A stretch of 57,943 nt of DNA from Clostridiales bacterium (GTDB lineage Bacteria > Bacillota > Clostridia > Christensenellales > JAISNN01). The stretch lies in contig JAITOU010000040.1 in assembly GCA_031289755.1 (NCBI GenBank), forward strand, positions 1-57,943, given 5' to 3'. The notes beneath the pieces are model-generated. The model had not been told where the DNA came from, made no database searches, and saw only the letters and a program-made list of their open reading frames with translations. This document shows, piece by piece, positions 9,121 to 19,500 of this stretch (positions are counted from its first letter, which is position 1; every line of letters starts with the position of its first letter). A program made the translations under genes and the position numbers.

Positions 9121-9192
9121 TATTTTCAATATAAATTTGCTTTTACCCTACCGTATTTCACGGCAATTCCTAATATCCCCATATCAAAGTGC

Positions 9193-9221
9193 TTGCGTTT
9201 TTAGGCAAAAAATGATATAAT
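9193..9221 (+). promoter_or_regulatory. sigma-70 promoter of the AAA/DUF4143 gene
   Basis: TTGCGT (9193-9198), 17 bp and TATAAT (9216-9221), followed by AAAGGAG and the ATG at 9255. Confidence 0.6.
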
Positions 9222-9254
9222 CTGCTTATTGAATCAAAGGAGTTTTTTGACGGA

Positions 9255-10550
9255 ATGCAAAGAAAAATAATATCCGCTATGATTTCATGGAAAAATAGCG
9301 CGTATAGGAAGCCCCTTCTTTTACAAGGAGCAAGACAGGTTGGAAAAACCTATACTCTGTTGGAATTCGGAAAATCGCATTACGGGAATGTGGCGTATAT
9401 CAACCTTGAAACGAGCGCGGTTGCAAGAACGACCTTTGACGAAGACATTATGCCGGATAAGATTATACCCAAGCTGTCCGTCTTAACCGGCGAAACTATC
9501 GTTAAGGAAAAAACTTTAATAATCTTCGACGAAGTACAAGCCTGTGAAAAGGCTTTGACGAGTTTAAAATACTTTTGCGAGTTTGCGCCCGAATACCACA
9601 TCATAGCGTCCGGCAGCCTGCTCGGCATCGCCGTGAACCGCAAGCAGTTCTCTTTTCCGGTCGGCAAGGTAGACAGACTTACAATGTATCCTATGGACTT
9701 CGAGGAGTTTTTGTCGGCGTTCGGTGAAAATGCTTTGATTGAAAAAATCCGTATTTGTTACAATACGAACACACCTATGGATTCGGTCTATCATAAGGTT
9801 TTAACGGAGTATTACCGTCAATATCTCGTAGTCGGCGGTATGCCGGAAGCGGCGGCAAAGTATGCCGATACAAAAGACTTCAAGCTTGTGCGCCTTACGC
9901 AAGATAACATTTTAGCCGACTATCTCGACGATATGAGCAAATATAATTCGGCTAACGAAACAAAAAAGACGCGTTGTGTATACGGCAACATAACCGTTCA
10001 ATTATCCAAAACGAACACCAAGTTTCAATATAAGCTGCTGAAATCGGGCGGAAAAGCAAGTGAATTCGAGGACGCGCTCCAATGGTTAGAGCTTACGGGC
10101 ATTATCGACAAATGCTATCTCACCGAAAAAATCAAATTGCCGCTTGAAAATTACAGAGCGACCGACGCGTTTAAGATTTATATGTCGGACATCGGCTTGC
10201 TTTGTGCTAATAAATCGTTAAAACCCGACGATATACTCTATTCCGCGCCGTCTTTAAACGATTTTAAGGGCGGCTTGGTCGAAAACTATGTCGGACAACA
10301 ACTCAAAATAAGCGGCTACAACAAGTATTGCTGGGTATCGGGCGCGACCGCCGAAGTCGATTTTGTCATTGAAAAGGATAATGAGATTATTCCGATTGAA
10401 GTAAAATCGGCGGACAACATGCAAGCAAAAAGCCTTAATCATTACATCGGTCTTTATAAGCCGTCCTACGCGATTAAAATAGCGGACAAAAATTTCGGAT
10501 TTCAGGACGGCAAAAAAACAATTCCACTGTACGCGGCTTTTTGTATATAA
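9255..10550 (+). CDS. AAA_14 / DUF4143 ATP-binding protein
   Basis: The 431-residue protein has a Walker A motif GARQVGKT (residues 25-32) directly after the LLLQ strand and a Walker B segment LIIFDEVQ near residue 90. Sensor-like ASGSLLGIA follows, and then the FEEFLSAFGE segment, which together define the AAA_14 domain. The C-terminal half is DUF4143, with GGLVENYVGQQL, WVSGATAEVDFVIE and IPIEVKSADN, a PD-(D/E)XK-like fold (E...D...EVK). These proteins are widespread in gut Bacillota and Bacteroidota; their physiological function is not established, although transfer on mobile DNA is common. It has its own promoter. A different AAA family with DUF234 occurs at 43983-45380. Confidence 0.9.
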   Translation: MQRKIISAMISWKNSAYRKPLLLQGARQVGKTYTLLEFGKSHYGNVAYINLETSAVARTTFDEDIMPDKIIPKLSVLTGETIVKEKTLIIFDEVQACEKALTSLKYFCEFAPEYHIIASGSLLGIAVNRKQFSFPVGKVDRLTMYPMDFEEFLSAFGENALIEKIRICYNTNTPMDSVYHKVLTEYYRQYLVVGGMPEAAAKYADTKDFKLVRLTQDNILADYLDDMSKYNSANETKKTRCVYGNITVQLSKTNTKFQYKLLKSGGKASEFEDALQWLELTGIIDKCYLTEKIKLPLENYRATDAFKIYMSDIGLLCANKSLKPDDILYSAPSLNDFKGGLVENYVGQQLKISGYNKYCWVSGATAEVDFVIEKDNEIIPIEVKSADNMQAKSLNHYIGLYKPSYAIKIADKNFGFQDGKKTIPLYAAFCI

Positions 10551-10630
10551 AAGGTTTTTCTTAAATAGACTTAATAAATAAAAACGCCGTTACCGCTCAA
10601 ATAAAAATCAGAATTAAGGCAAATATTTTT

Positions 10631-11422
10631 ATGCAAATAAAACTTATCATAACCGACCTTGACAACACTCTGCTGCGGCGTGACAAGAGCATTTCCGAAT
10701 ATACCGCCGACGTACTTTTACGCTGTCAAAGGGTCGGTATTTTAATTGCTTTTGCTACGGCGCGGTATTTCCGAACCGTTGAAGAATGGATTTTACCGAA
10801 TATAAGCTTTTATCCCGATATAGTGATATCCGATAACGGCGGTTACGCATATCGCGGAAAAGACGTTTTGTACAGTGCGACATTCACCCCCGAAACAGGC
10901 AACAATCTGATAGATATGATTAGAAAGCACGGCGGAGCAGTCACCGCCGCTACCGATACGGTGCGCTATTGCGAACGTCCGATAGAGAAATCTCACTTGC
11001 CTTTCAGCGTTCCGTATGACTTTTCCGGCAAATTGACAGAGAATTTTCACTACATAGACGCACGCGGAATTGACATTGACACAGTACGCACAATTTCCGA
11101 TAAGTTTCCAGAAATACGATATGAAGTCTATAACGACTCGCCGCTTGTCACCTTTCTGCATAAAGACGCCCAAAAAGGCATTGCTCTCCGCATGATAATC
11201 AAAAAGCTTAAACTTTTACCGTCCGAAGTCATCGGCTTCGGCGACGATGCCAACGACCTCGCCTTTCTAAAAGTTTGCGGCATCAAAATCGCCGTCTTAA
11301 ACGCGATTGACTCTGTAAAATCAGCCGCCGATTATATTTGCGGCGACTGCGACAATGACGGCGTCGCTCGGTGGATTGAGAAAAATGTCTTTTTAAAGAG
11401 TAAGCATACTTTATTTAGATGA
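10631..11422 (+). CDS. HAD-superfamily hydrolase, Cof subfamily (IIB)
   Basis: The 263-residue enzyme has HAD motif I LIITDLDNTLL (residues 4-14; nucleophile Asp), the ATAR motif II region (IAFATARYF), a C2-type cap, and the C-terminal motif III/IV GFGDDANDLAFL. This is the Cof/YidA type, which dephosphorylates sugar phosphates or related metabolites in the cytoplasm; the substrate is not predictable. The ribosome binding site is weak (AAGG) and the gene is 80 bp from the preceding one, so it may be read from the upstream promoter. Confidence 0.92.
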   Translation: MQIKLIITDLDNTLLRRDKSISEYTADVLLRCQRVGILIAFATARYFRTVEEWILPNISFYPDIVISDNGGYAYRGKDVLYSATFTPETGNNLIDMIRKHGGAVTAATDTVRYCERPIEKSHLPFSVPYDFSGKLTENFHYIDARGIDIDTVRTISDKFPEIRYEVYNDSPLVTFLHKDAQKGIALRMIIKKLKLLPSEVIGFGDDANDLAFLKVCGIKIAVLNAIDSVKSAADYICGDCDNDGVARWIEKNVFLKSKHTLFR

Positions 11423-11462
11423 AAAAAGCTATTACCGTTCAAACAAAAATAGGAACATATAA

Positions 11463-12050
11463 ATGAAGAAACAGCTATCCGAAATGTCTTTGACGGAATT
11501 ATGGGAGCTATTCCCGATAGTTTTAAAAGAGCATAATCCCGAATACGGCGAATGGTATAATACCGAAAGAGATACGGTACTCTCTTATACGAAGGATTTT
11601 GGAATACTTCGCGTCAACCATATAGGAAGCACGGCGGTCAAGGGTCTGATAGCCAAACCGACTATCGATATACTATTGGAGGTCGGGCAAAATTGCGATA
11701 TACCGCGTTTGATTGACGTACTCAAAGCGCAAGGCTGGCTATCCATGTCAAGCCAATACAACCCCGAACTCAAATTAGCGTTTAACAAAGGCTATACGCC
11801 CGACGGCTTCGCCGAAAAAGTATTTCATCTGCACGTCCGTCATTTCGGCGATTGGAGCGAGCTGTATTTCAGAGATTATCTTGTCGCACATCCCGACGTT
11901 GCCTTAGCTTACGGCGAACTAAAACTGAGCTTACTCAAAGCCTTTAAACATGACCGCGACGGCTACACGGAAGCAAAAATGGCTTTTATTGAACGCTACA
12001 CAAAAAAGGCAAAAGACGAGTTTGCCGACAGATACAAGCCGTTATTGTAG
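11463..12050 (+). CDS. GrpB/UPF0157 family protein
   Basis: The 195-residue protein carries the family signature VNHIGSTAVKGLIAKPTIDILLEV (residues about 50-73), a nucleotidyltransferase-fold active-site pattern (GS...KP.ID). A second conserved block is VFHLHVRHFGDWSELYFRDYL. GrpB proteins belong to the minimal nucleotidyltransferase superfamily; the reaction here is unknown. It lies 40 bp after the HAD gene on the same strand with a weak AGGA ribosome binding site, suggesting co-transcription. Confidence 0.88.
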   Translation: MKKQLSEMSLTELWELFPIVLKEHNPEYGEWYNTERDTVLSYTKDFGILRVNHIGSTAVKGLIAKPTIDILLEVGQNCDIPRLIDVLKAQGWLSMSSQYNPELKLAFNKGYTPDGFAEKVFHLHVRHFGDWSELYFRDYLVAHPDVALAYGELKLSLLKAFKHDRDGYTEAKMAFIERYTKKAKDEFADRYKPLL

Positions 12051-12110
12051 CATTAATTGAAATTCTTGCAAAAAAATATAATCAACAATCGGTAAAAAGG
12101 AAAGAATTTT

Positions 12111-12533
12111 ATGATAAGAAATGCAACGCAAACGATAGGAAATCTGATTGACAAACAAGGAATTTGCATGATAAGCTCCGTCGACTCGGACGGCTTCCCA
12201 AACACAAAAGCCATGCTGCCGCCGCGCAAACGCGAAGATATAAAGACCTTTTATTTTACTTCAAACACGCCGTCTTTGAGAGCGGCTCACTATCGCGAAA
12301 ACCCGAAAGCCTGCATTTATTTTTTTGATAAACGCTTTTTTCGCGGCGTTATGCTAAAAGGCGTTATGGGGATATTGACCGCCACGGAAAGCAAAGAAAC
12401 GATTTGGCGCGACGGCGACACCTTATACTATTCAAAGGGTGTAACCGACCCAGATTATTGCGTCTTAAAATTTACTGCGCAATCGGGACGGTATTACGGC
12501 AACTTTCATTCGGAAAATTTTGATATTCAGTAA
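12111..12533 (+). CDS. pyridoxamine 5'-phosphate oxidase-family (FMN-binding split barrel) protein
   Basis: The 140-residue product has the split-barrel pattern of the general-stress-protein-26-like group: IGNLIDKQGICMISSVDSDGFPNTKAML, then TFYFTSNTPSLRAAHYRENPKACIYFFD and FRGVMLKGVM. The family binds FMN or related cofactors; length and sequence suggest a small flavin-binding protein, not the true PdxH. The start is supported by AAAAGGAAAG eight bases upstream. It is the last of four plus-strand genes and converges with the Nudix gene. Confidence 0.85.
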   Translation: MIRNATQTIGNLIDKQGICMISSVDSDGFPNTKAMLPPRKREDIKTFYFTSNTPSLRAAHYRENPKACIYFFDKRFFRGVMLKGVMGILTATESKETIWRDGDTLYYSKGVTDPDYCVLKFTAQSGRYYGNFHSENFDIQ

Positions 12534-12657
12534 ATGGCTTTTGAAACGCCGAGTACATTGGCAACACCGCACAAATCAAATAAAATTTCAAACGACGGAA
12601 AGCGGCTTGCTTCCGTCATTTAAAATTTTATCACATTTACGCAATTTTTCCTATAAA

Positions 12658-13155
12658 TTACCGCCCCGATACAAGCGCCTTAACGATAGCGTCATATGTC
12701 TTTTCGTGGCGGTCAAAAGCATATGCCAACAGCTCGTCGGCACTGACCCATTTAACGGCATCCACCTCCAAAGGGTCGAGAACACAATTCTCCGTATCGA
12801 AGTCCTTTTCCGCCTTATATATATCGACAAAATGATTTTTTTTCTTTATCCGCGCAAAAAGTTTGAGATTTTCGGTCGCGAGTGAAACGCCGATTTCCTC
12901 TTCGACCTCGCGCATCGCGCCCGTAACGCTGTCCTCTCCCGAAACGACCGCTCCGCCGGTTATATCCCATTCACCCGGAAAGCTTTCTTTTAACAACGAC
13001 CGTTTTTGCATCAGCCATTGGTTTTTGCTGTTTTTTATGTAAATATGCACAACTAAATAATAATCGCCTTCCGCGATATTCGCCGCTTCTGAACGCAAAA
13101 AAGTCCGTCCCGTTTTATGTCCGTTCTTGTCCAACATATCCCATATTTCAGACAT
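12658..13155 (-). CDS. Nudix hydrolase
   Basis: The 165-residue protein contains a complete Nudix box at residues 68-90 (GAVVSGE, seven residues, REVEEEIGV), matching GX5EX7REUXEEXGU. The N-terminus (IWDMLDKNGHKTGRT) resembles IPP-isomerase-like/YfcD-type Nudix proteins, which hydrolyse nucleoside diphosphates linked to another moiety; the substrate is unknown. It reads on the minus strand opposite the preceding operon and has no close same-strand neighbour. Confidence 0.92.
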   Translation of the reverse strand: MSEIWDMLDKNGHKTGRTFLRSEAANIAEGDYYLVVHIYIKNSKNQWLMQKRSLLKESFPGEWDITGGAVVSGEDSVTGAMREVEEEIGVSLATENLKLFARIKKKNHFVDIYKAEKDFDTENCVLDPLEVDAVKWVSADELLAYAFDRHEKTYDAIVKALVSGR

Positions 13156-13518
13156 ATTGCCCTCCGTAAATATTAAGTATTGTGTTTTAAGGCGTTTAAT
13201 ATAATACTATGCGGCTCATCTTCCTTTGTTTGTCTTATGTTTTCGGCGTTTTGCAATCCTAAGCCCCTATTTCTCATGCTTGTTAATATCAAGCTTGAAG
13301 ATAAGTCCGCTGTCAATAGTTTAGCATCATTCATAAAGGATGTCAAACTTCTTAGTGTTCTTTATCAACATTTGCCGTTAATCAAAGGGGCAAATATGAA
13401 ATCCGCTACTACAATTTTACCTTAATCGCCTGTATAAGCATTTCTATTGCGTCGCGGCTGATTCCATATCCGCCCGACTCGCATAGGTACTGCACTGCCT
13501 TACAATACCAAAATAAAA
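13156..13518. other. gap without a confident gene
   Basis: Both strands contain only short protein-like stretches (plus strand about 13230-13425; minus strand about 13170-13360, for example RNRGLGLQNAENIRQTKED). Neither has a ribosome binding site or a recognisable family. This may be the remains of a gene. Confidence 0.3.
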
Positions 13519-13545
13519 TACGCCGTCAATATGTTTGACGGCGTA
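13519..13545 (-). terminator. rho-independent terminator of the giant repeat gene
   Basis: TACGCCGTCAA and TTGACGGCGTA form an 11-bp perfect stem with a five-base loop, followed on the minus strand by a T-rich tail. It lies 38 bp beyond the stop codon at 13583. Confidence 0.8.
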
Positions 13546-13582
13546 CCTAAGTTTTTTTGATTTGTTACAGTCTTATCTTTTA

Positions 13583-16500
13583 TTATTTATTGTTTTTCTT
13601 GCGCACAATCATCATCAACGCGCCTACGGCGTTTGCCGAGCCGAAGAGCGACCAGAGCCATATACTCTTGAAATCCTTAATCTTTTCAAAGGCTATCTCT
13701 ATCGTGTGGTCGCCGGTTATGTTTTCAAAGAGATAATATCCGTTGGCGAGTATAGCTTCTATTTCGGCTTTGCTTAAAAGCACTCCGTCTATCGTTATGC
13801 TATTTATCTCGTAGCCGTCATCTGCCGTTATCAAAAGCTTACGGTCGCTTCCTTCGATGACCGACAGCGTTCCCGACGGTGTTATCTTTCCGCCTGCTCC
13901 TGCCGTCGCAGTGATTGCATATATAGCGTCTGATTCCAATACGAATTCTACTTCGATTATATGATTTACGCTTACATTTACAAATTCATATCCGTTCATC
14001 CATATGCCGCTTATCTGTACCGCATTCTGCGCTACTCCGTCGATTATGATGTTCAAGATGTTGTAGTCGGTGTCAACCGTGATTGTAAAGCGGCGGCTGT
14101 CGCCCGATACTATCGATATAGTTCCCGACGGTACTACCCTGCCGCCAATATCAGACGTTGCCGTGATTGTGTATATTATAGCCGTCTCGGACGCAAACTC
14201 CGCTTCTACGGTGTGGTTGTCGGATACGTTTGAGAAGGTATATCCGTTTGTCAACACTTCCGATATCTCTGCCGCACTCAATGACACTCCGTCTATGATG
14301 ATGTTTAAGACCTTGTAGCCCATATACGGTGCGATTTTGTACGTTATACTGTTGCCGCCGATGACCCATATCAAGCCTAACGGCGTCACCTTGCCGCCTG
14401 CCGTAGCCGTCGTGTCAATCGTATACAAATTTGTTTCCGATTCCAATACAAATTCTACGTCTATCGTCTGATTTGCGTTTACCGAATTGAAGCGGTAGCC
14501 GTTGACAAGAGCGTCGGCTATTTGCATTTCCGTCAGCGCGATTCCGTTGACTACAAGGTTTAATACCCTGTAACCTATATTAGGAAGAATTCTGTAAGTA
14601 ATGCTGTTGCCCTTGACTACATATGTGATTCCCGACGGCGTTATCGTTCCGCCGTTTGTCGCCATCGCCGCGATATTATATACGTTGACAACGTTAGATG
14701 CAAACTCTACGTCTATCGTATGGTCGCCGATTACTCCGCTAAATATATATCCGTTGGCTATTGCAAGACCTATCTCGGTATCTGTCAAGACCGTTCCGTC
14801 TACCGTGACGTTTAAGACTCTGTATCCGCTAAAAGGAGTGATTCTGTATGTAATGTTGTTGCCCGACACTACATATATCGTTCCGAGAGGAGTTACGCTT
14901 CCGCCCACCGTCGTTGTCGACGTTATCGTATATGTCGTTGCCGTATCTAACGCAAATTCTATGTCTATCGTATGGTCGACGGTTACTCCGCTAAATGTAT
15001 ATCCGTATGTGAGCGCGTCGTTTTTTTGCGCCGTATTCAGCGCCACTCCGTCTACTATGATATTCAGGATTAAGTAGCTGGTATGCTCCACTATTGTAAA
15101 GGTGTAGCTTCCGCCGTCCACTACCGATACCGTTCCGAGAGGGATTATAGTACCGCCTGCCGTCGTTGTAGACGTGATTTTGTGGGTCGTAGCCGACTCG
15201 GAGGCAAATTCTGCTATTATCTTGTGATTATCCGTGATATTTGTAAAGGTGTATCCGTAAAGCGCCGCGTCAGATATTTCCGCTTCGCTTAACGCTATTC
15301 CGTCTACTATGATGTTCAACACTATTTGTCCGTTGCCCGGTACAAAGGTGTACAAGCGGTTGCTTCCTTCTAAGACAGCTATCGTTCCCGGCTTAACTAT
15401 TCCGTTTCCGACCGTTACCGCCGTGATTGTGTACGTCGTCGCCGTCGTCGATACGAAGGTCACTTCTATCTCATGATTTGCCGTGATGTTTGCGAAAAGA
15501 TATCCGTTAAGTATCGCGTCCGCAAGCTCGGCTGCCGTTAAAGCTAATCCGTCTACGACTATGCTCAAAACCTTTTGTCCGCTTCCCGGTACGAATGTGT
15601 AAAGACGGTCGCTTCCCGACAATACGTTCATCGTTCCCGGCTTTACTACTCCGTCGCCTATCGCTATCGCCGTTATCGTGTACGTTATTGCCGATTCCGA
15701 GACAAAGGTCACTTCTATCTCGTGGTCTGCCGTTATGTTTGTAAATTGATATCCGTACAGTATCGCGTCCGCAAGGTCCGATACTGTCAAGGCTATTCCG
15801 TCTACGACTATGCTCAAAACCTTTTGTCCGTTACCCGGTACAAAGGTGTACAAGCGGTTGCTTCCCGACAAGACGTTCATCGTTCCCGGCTTGACCGTTC
15901 CGTTGCCGACCGTTACCGCCGTGATTGTGTACGTCGTCGCCGTTATCGATACGAAGGTCACTTCTATCTCGTGATTTGCCGTGATGTTTGCGAAAAGATA
16001 TCCGTTAAGTATCGCGTCGGCAAGCTCGGCTGCCGTTAAGGCTAATCCGTCTACGACTATGCTCAAAACCTTTTGTCCGCTTCCCGGTACGAATGTGTAC
16101 AGACGGTCGCTGCCTTCTAAGACGTCCATCGTTCCCGGCTTGATTGTTCCGTCGCCTATCGTTACCGCCGTGATTGTGTATGTTATTGCCGTTTCAGAGA
16201 CAAAGGTCACTTCTATTTCGTGGTCTGCCGTTATGTTTGTAAATTGATATCCGTACAATATCGCGTCCGCAAGGTCCGATACGCTCAACGCTATTCCGTC
16301 TACTACTATGCTCAGGACTTTGTAGCCGGTGTCGGGTACAAAGGTAAACAGGCGGTCGGTGCCGGAGATTACCCTTACCGTTCCAGGTAAAACCTTTCCG
16401 TTGCCGACAACAGTTGACGTTATTTTGTACAGAGTATCGGTATCGCGTGCGAACTCTACGTCTATCGTATGGTCGTCGTTGACTATGCCGAAGATATATC

Positions 16501-19500
16501 CGTATGTAATTACGTCGGCGATTTGCGCTTCGCTCAAAGCCGCTCCGTCTACTATGATGTTTAAGACTAAGTAGCCGCTGTTGGCTTCGACTATGTACTT
16601 GATACTGTTGCCCGATACTACATAAATCGTTCCGAGCGGAGTTATATTTCCGCCTACCGTTGCCGTAGATACGATTTTGTATGTCGTCGCCGAATCAAGA
16701 ACAAACTCTACTCTTATCGTGTGGTCAGCCGTTATGTTTGAGAAGAGATAGCCGTTATTTATCGCGTCGGTCAAGTCGCCGCCGCTCAAAGAGTTTCCGT
16801 CTACTATTATACTCAATACCATGTAGTGGTTGTCAGGCACAAAGGTATATAGACGGTCACTATTTGACGGTACGTCCATCGTTCCCGGTATGACCGTTCC
16901 GTTGCCTATCGTTATCGCCGTGATTGTATATGTCATAACACCATTCGGTACGAAGGTTACTTCTATTGTGCGGTCGGAAGTTACGTTAGTGAATTGATAT
17001 CCGTTAAGTATCGCGTCAGCAAGCTCTGCCGCCGTCAAGGCTATGCCGTCCACTACTATGCTCAAAACCCTATGCGCGCTATTCGGTACAAAGGTGTAAA
17101 GGCGGTCAGTACCGGCAAGTACGTCAATTGTTCCCGGCAATATCGTGCCGTCGCCGACAGTAATAGCCGTGATTGTGTAGGTCGTTGCCAAATCCGGCAC
17201 GAAGGTCACTTCTATCGTGTGGTCGGACGTTACGTTCGAGAAGAGATATCCGCCGCTTATCGCCGCCGCAAGCTCCGATACGTTCAAAGCCGCTCCGTCT
17301 ACTACTATGCTCAATACCTTGTAGCCGTTGTCAGGCACAAAGGTGTAAAGGCGATTACTGTTAGACGGTACGTTCATCGTTCCCGGCAATACCGTGCCGT
17401 CGCCGACAGTAATAGCCGTGATTGTGTAGGTCGTAACACCATTCGGTACGAAAGTTACTTCTATCGTGCGGTCGGAAGTTACGTTAGTGAATTGATATCC
17501 GTTGCTTATCGCATTGCTAAGAGCCGCAGCGTCGAGTGCCTCTCCGTCTACCACTATGCTCAAAATATATTGTCCGTTGTCCGGCACAAAGGTGAATAGT
17601 CTGCCGTCGCCCAATATTATGTTTATCGTTCCCGGTATTATCGTTCCGTCGCCTACTGCCGTAGCCGTGATTGTGTAATACGGTGAATTATTCGGTCTGT
17701 ATTCGACGGCTATTGTGTGGTCTGCAGTGACATTTGAGAAGGTATAGCCTGCTATCGCGCTCGTGAGAGCCGCTCCGCTCAAAGCTATTCCGTCAATCAA
17801 GATATTGAGTACGCTGTTACCGCTATCCGGCGTAAAGGTATATGACTTACTGCCGCCTTCGTCTACCGTTGTCGTTCCGCTCGGCGCGATAGCTCCGTTT
17901 CCGGTTACGCTCGCCGTTATGTCATAGGTAGCGATAAAGGTTACGCTTACCGTTTGATTTGTAGTGACGGTACTCGGTACAGTGTAATAGCCGTTGGCTT
18001 TCGCCGCAGCATTCGTTACTCCGTTGATCTTGACTTCTAAGATGTTAAATCTCGTATTCGCTCCGAAATTTATCGTCACACTCGAACCATTATACGTTAT
18101 CGTCGTACTCGGGTCTATCCAACCGCCTGCTCCGGCAGTCGTATCTATCGTGTAGGTGGCGAATTTGAAATGCGCTTCTATCGTGTGACCCGTAATGACA
18201 TTTGTAAACGTATAAGGATTTGTAGTATATTGCGTAGCTGTTCCGTCTATCTTAAAATAATCAAATTCATATCCGGCACTCGGAGACGCCGTATAAGCCG
18301 AGCTGCTGCTGCCGTGATTGACCGACCCTGCTGTTGACGGAGATATCGTTCCCCCTGTCGTCGTACTCGGCGTTATCGTGTATGTATTTATCTTAAAATA
18401 CGCTACAATCGTATGACTCCCCGTGACTCCCGTAAATTGATAAGCATTAGATGATGAATACTGAGAGCTGTTGTCTATCAAGAAGTAATTAAAGGTATAT
18501 CCCGTACTCGATGTTGCCGTATATGTCGGGCTGCTACCACCGTAATTTACCACCGTCGTTCCTGCCGACGATATACTTCCGCCCGTAGTCGTACTCGCAA
18601 CAATATTGTATGACGCAGTTTTAAAATAAGCTACTATCGAGTGAGTCGATGTGACATTGCTAAAAGTATATGTACTGCTTGCCGAATAGCTACTGCCATT
18701 GTCTATCCAAAAGTAATCAAAGACATATCCCGTACTCGGATTCGCCGAAAAGGATTGACTTGCATTATAATTTACATACGTCGTTCCGTTCGGCGATATA
18801 CTTCCGCCCGTTCCGGCACTTGATGTTATCGCGTATTGATTTATCGTAAAGTAGGCTACTATCGTATGACTTGACGACACTCCGCTGAAATAATATGAAC
18901 TACTGTACGAATAACTGCCGTTATCTATATAGAAGTAACTGAAAGAATATCCCGTACTTGGATAAGCCGTATATGTTGAGCTGTTAGAGCCGTAATTTAC
19001 ATATGAAGTTCCGCTCGGTGATATACTTCCGCCCGATGCCGCGCTCGCCGATATCGAGTATTGATTTATCGTAAAGTATGCTACTATCGTATGATTTCCC
19101 GTCACATTACTGAAAGTGTAGCTACTATTGTACGAGTAACTGCTATTGTCTATCAAGAAGTAACTGAAAGAATACCCCGTATTGGAATAGGCATAAAATG
19201 TTTGACTACCGCCGGACGCTACCGAAGTCGTACCCGGCGATATACTTCCGCCTGTTCCCGCGCTCGCAGTTATCGTATAGGCACTAACCTTAAAGCAAGC
19301 GACTATCGTATGATTTCCCGTCACGTTAGAGAAAGTATATGAGCTATTATATATGTAACTACTACTGCCGTCTACTATGAAGTAATTAAAAGCGTATCCG
19401 CTTTTTGCAGTTGCCGTAAAGGTCTGACTTGCGCCGGTCAGAACCTTTACGTCTCCGCTCGGAGATATCGTTCCGGTTGAGTCTCCGCTTCCGACGCTCG

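Noticed and set aside
13583..13700. LPXTG cell-wall anchor on the giant protein
   Set aside because: A hydrophobic segment and basic tail exist, but no LPXTG-like pentapeptide precedes them.
15300..16330. Possible CRISPR array from regularly spaced repeats
   Set aside because: Units are 249 bp, contiguous and in frame with a coding sequence; there are no spacers and no cas genes.
13961..19342. Many long frames on the plus strand opposite the giant repeat gene
   Set aside because: They recur with the repeat period, lack ribosome binding sites and are the antisense of a clear 2239-codon gene.
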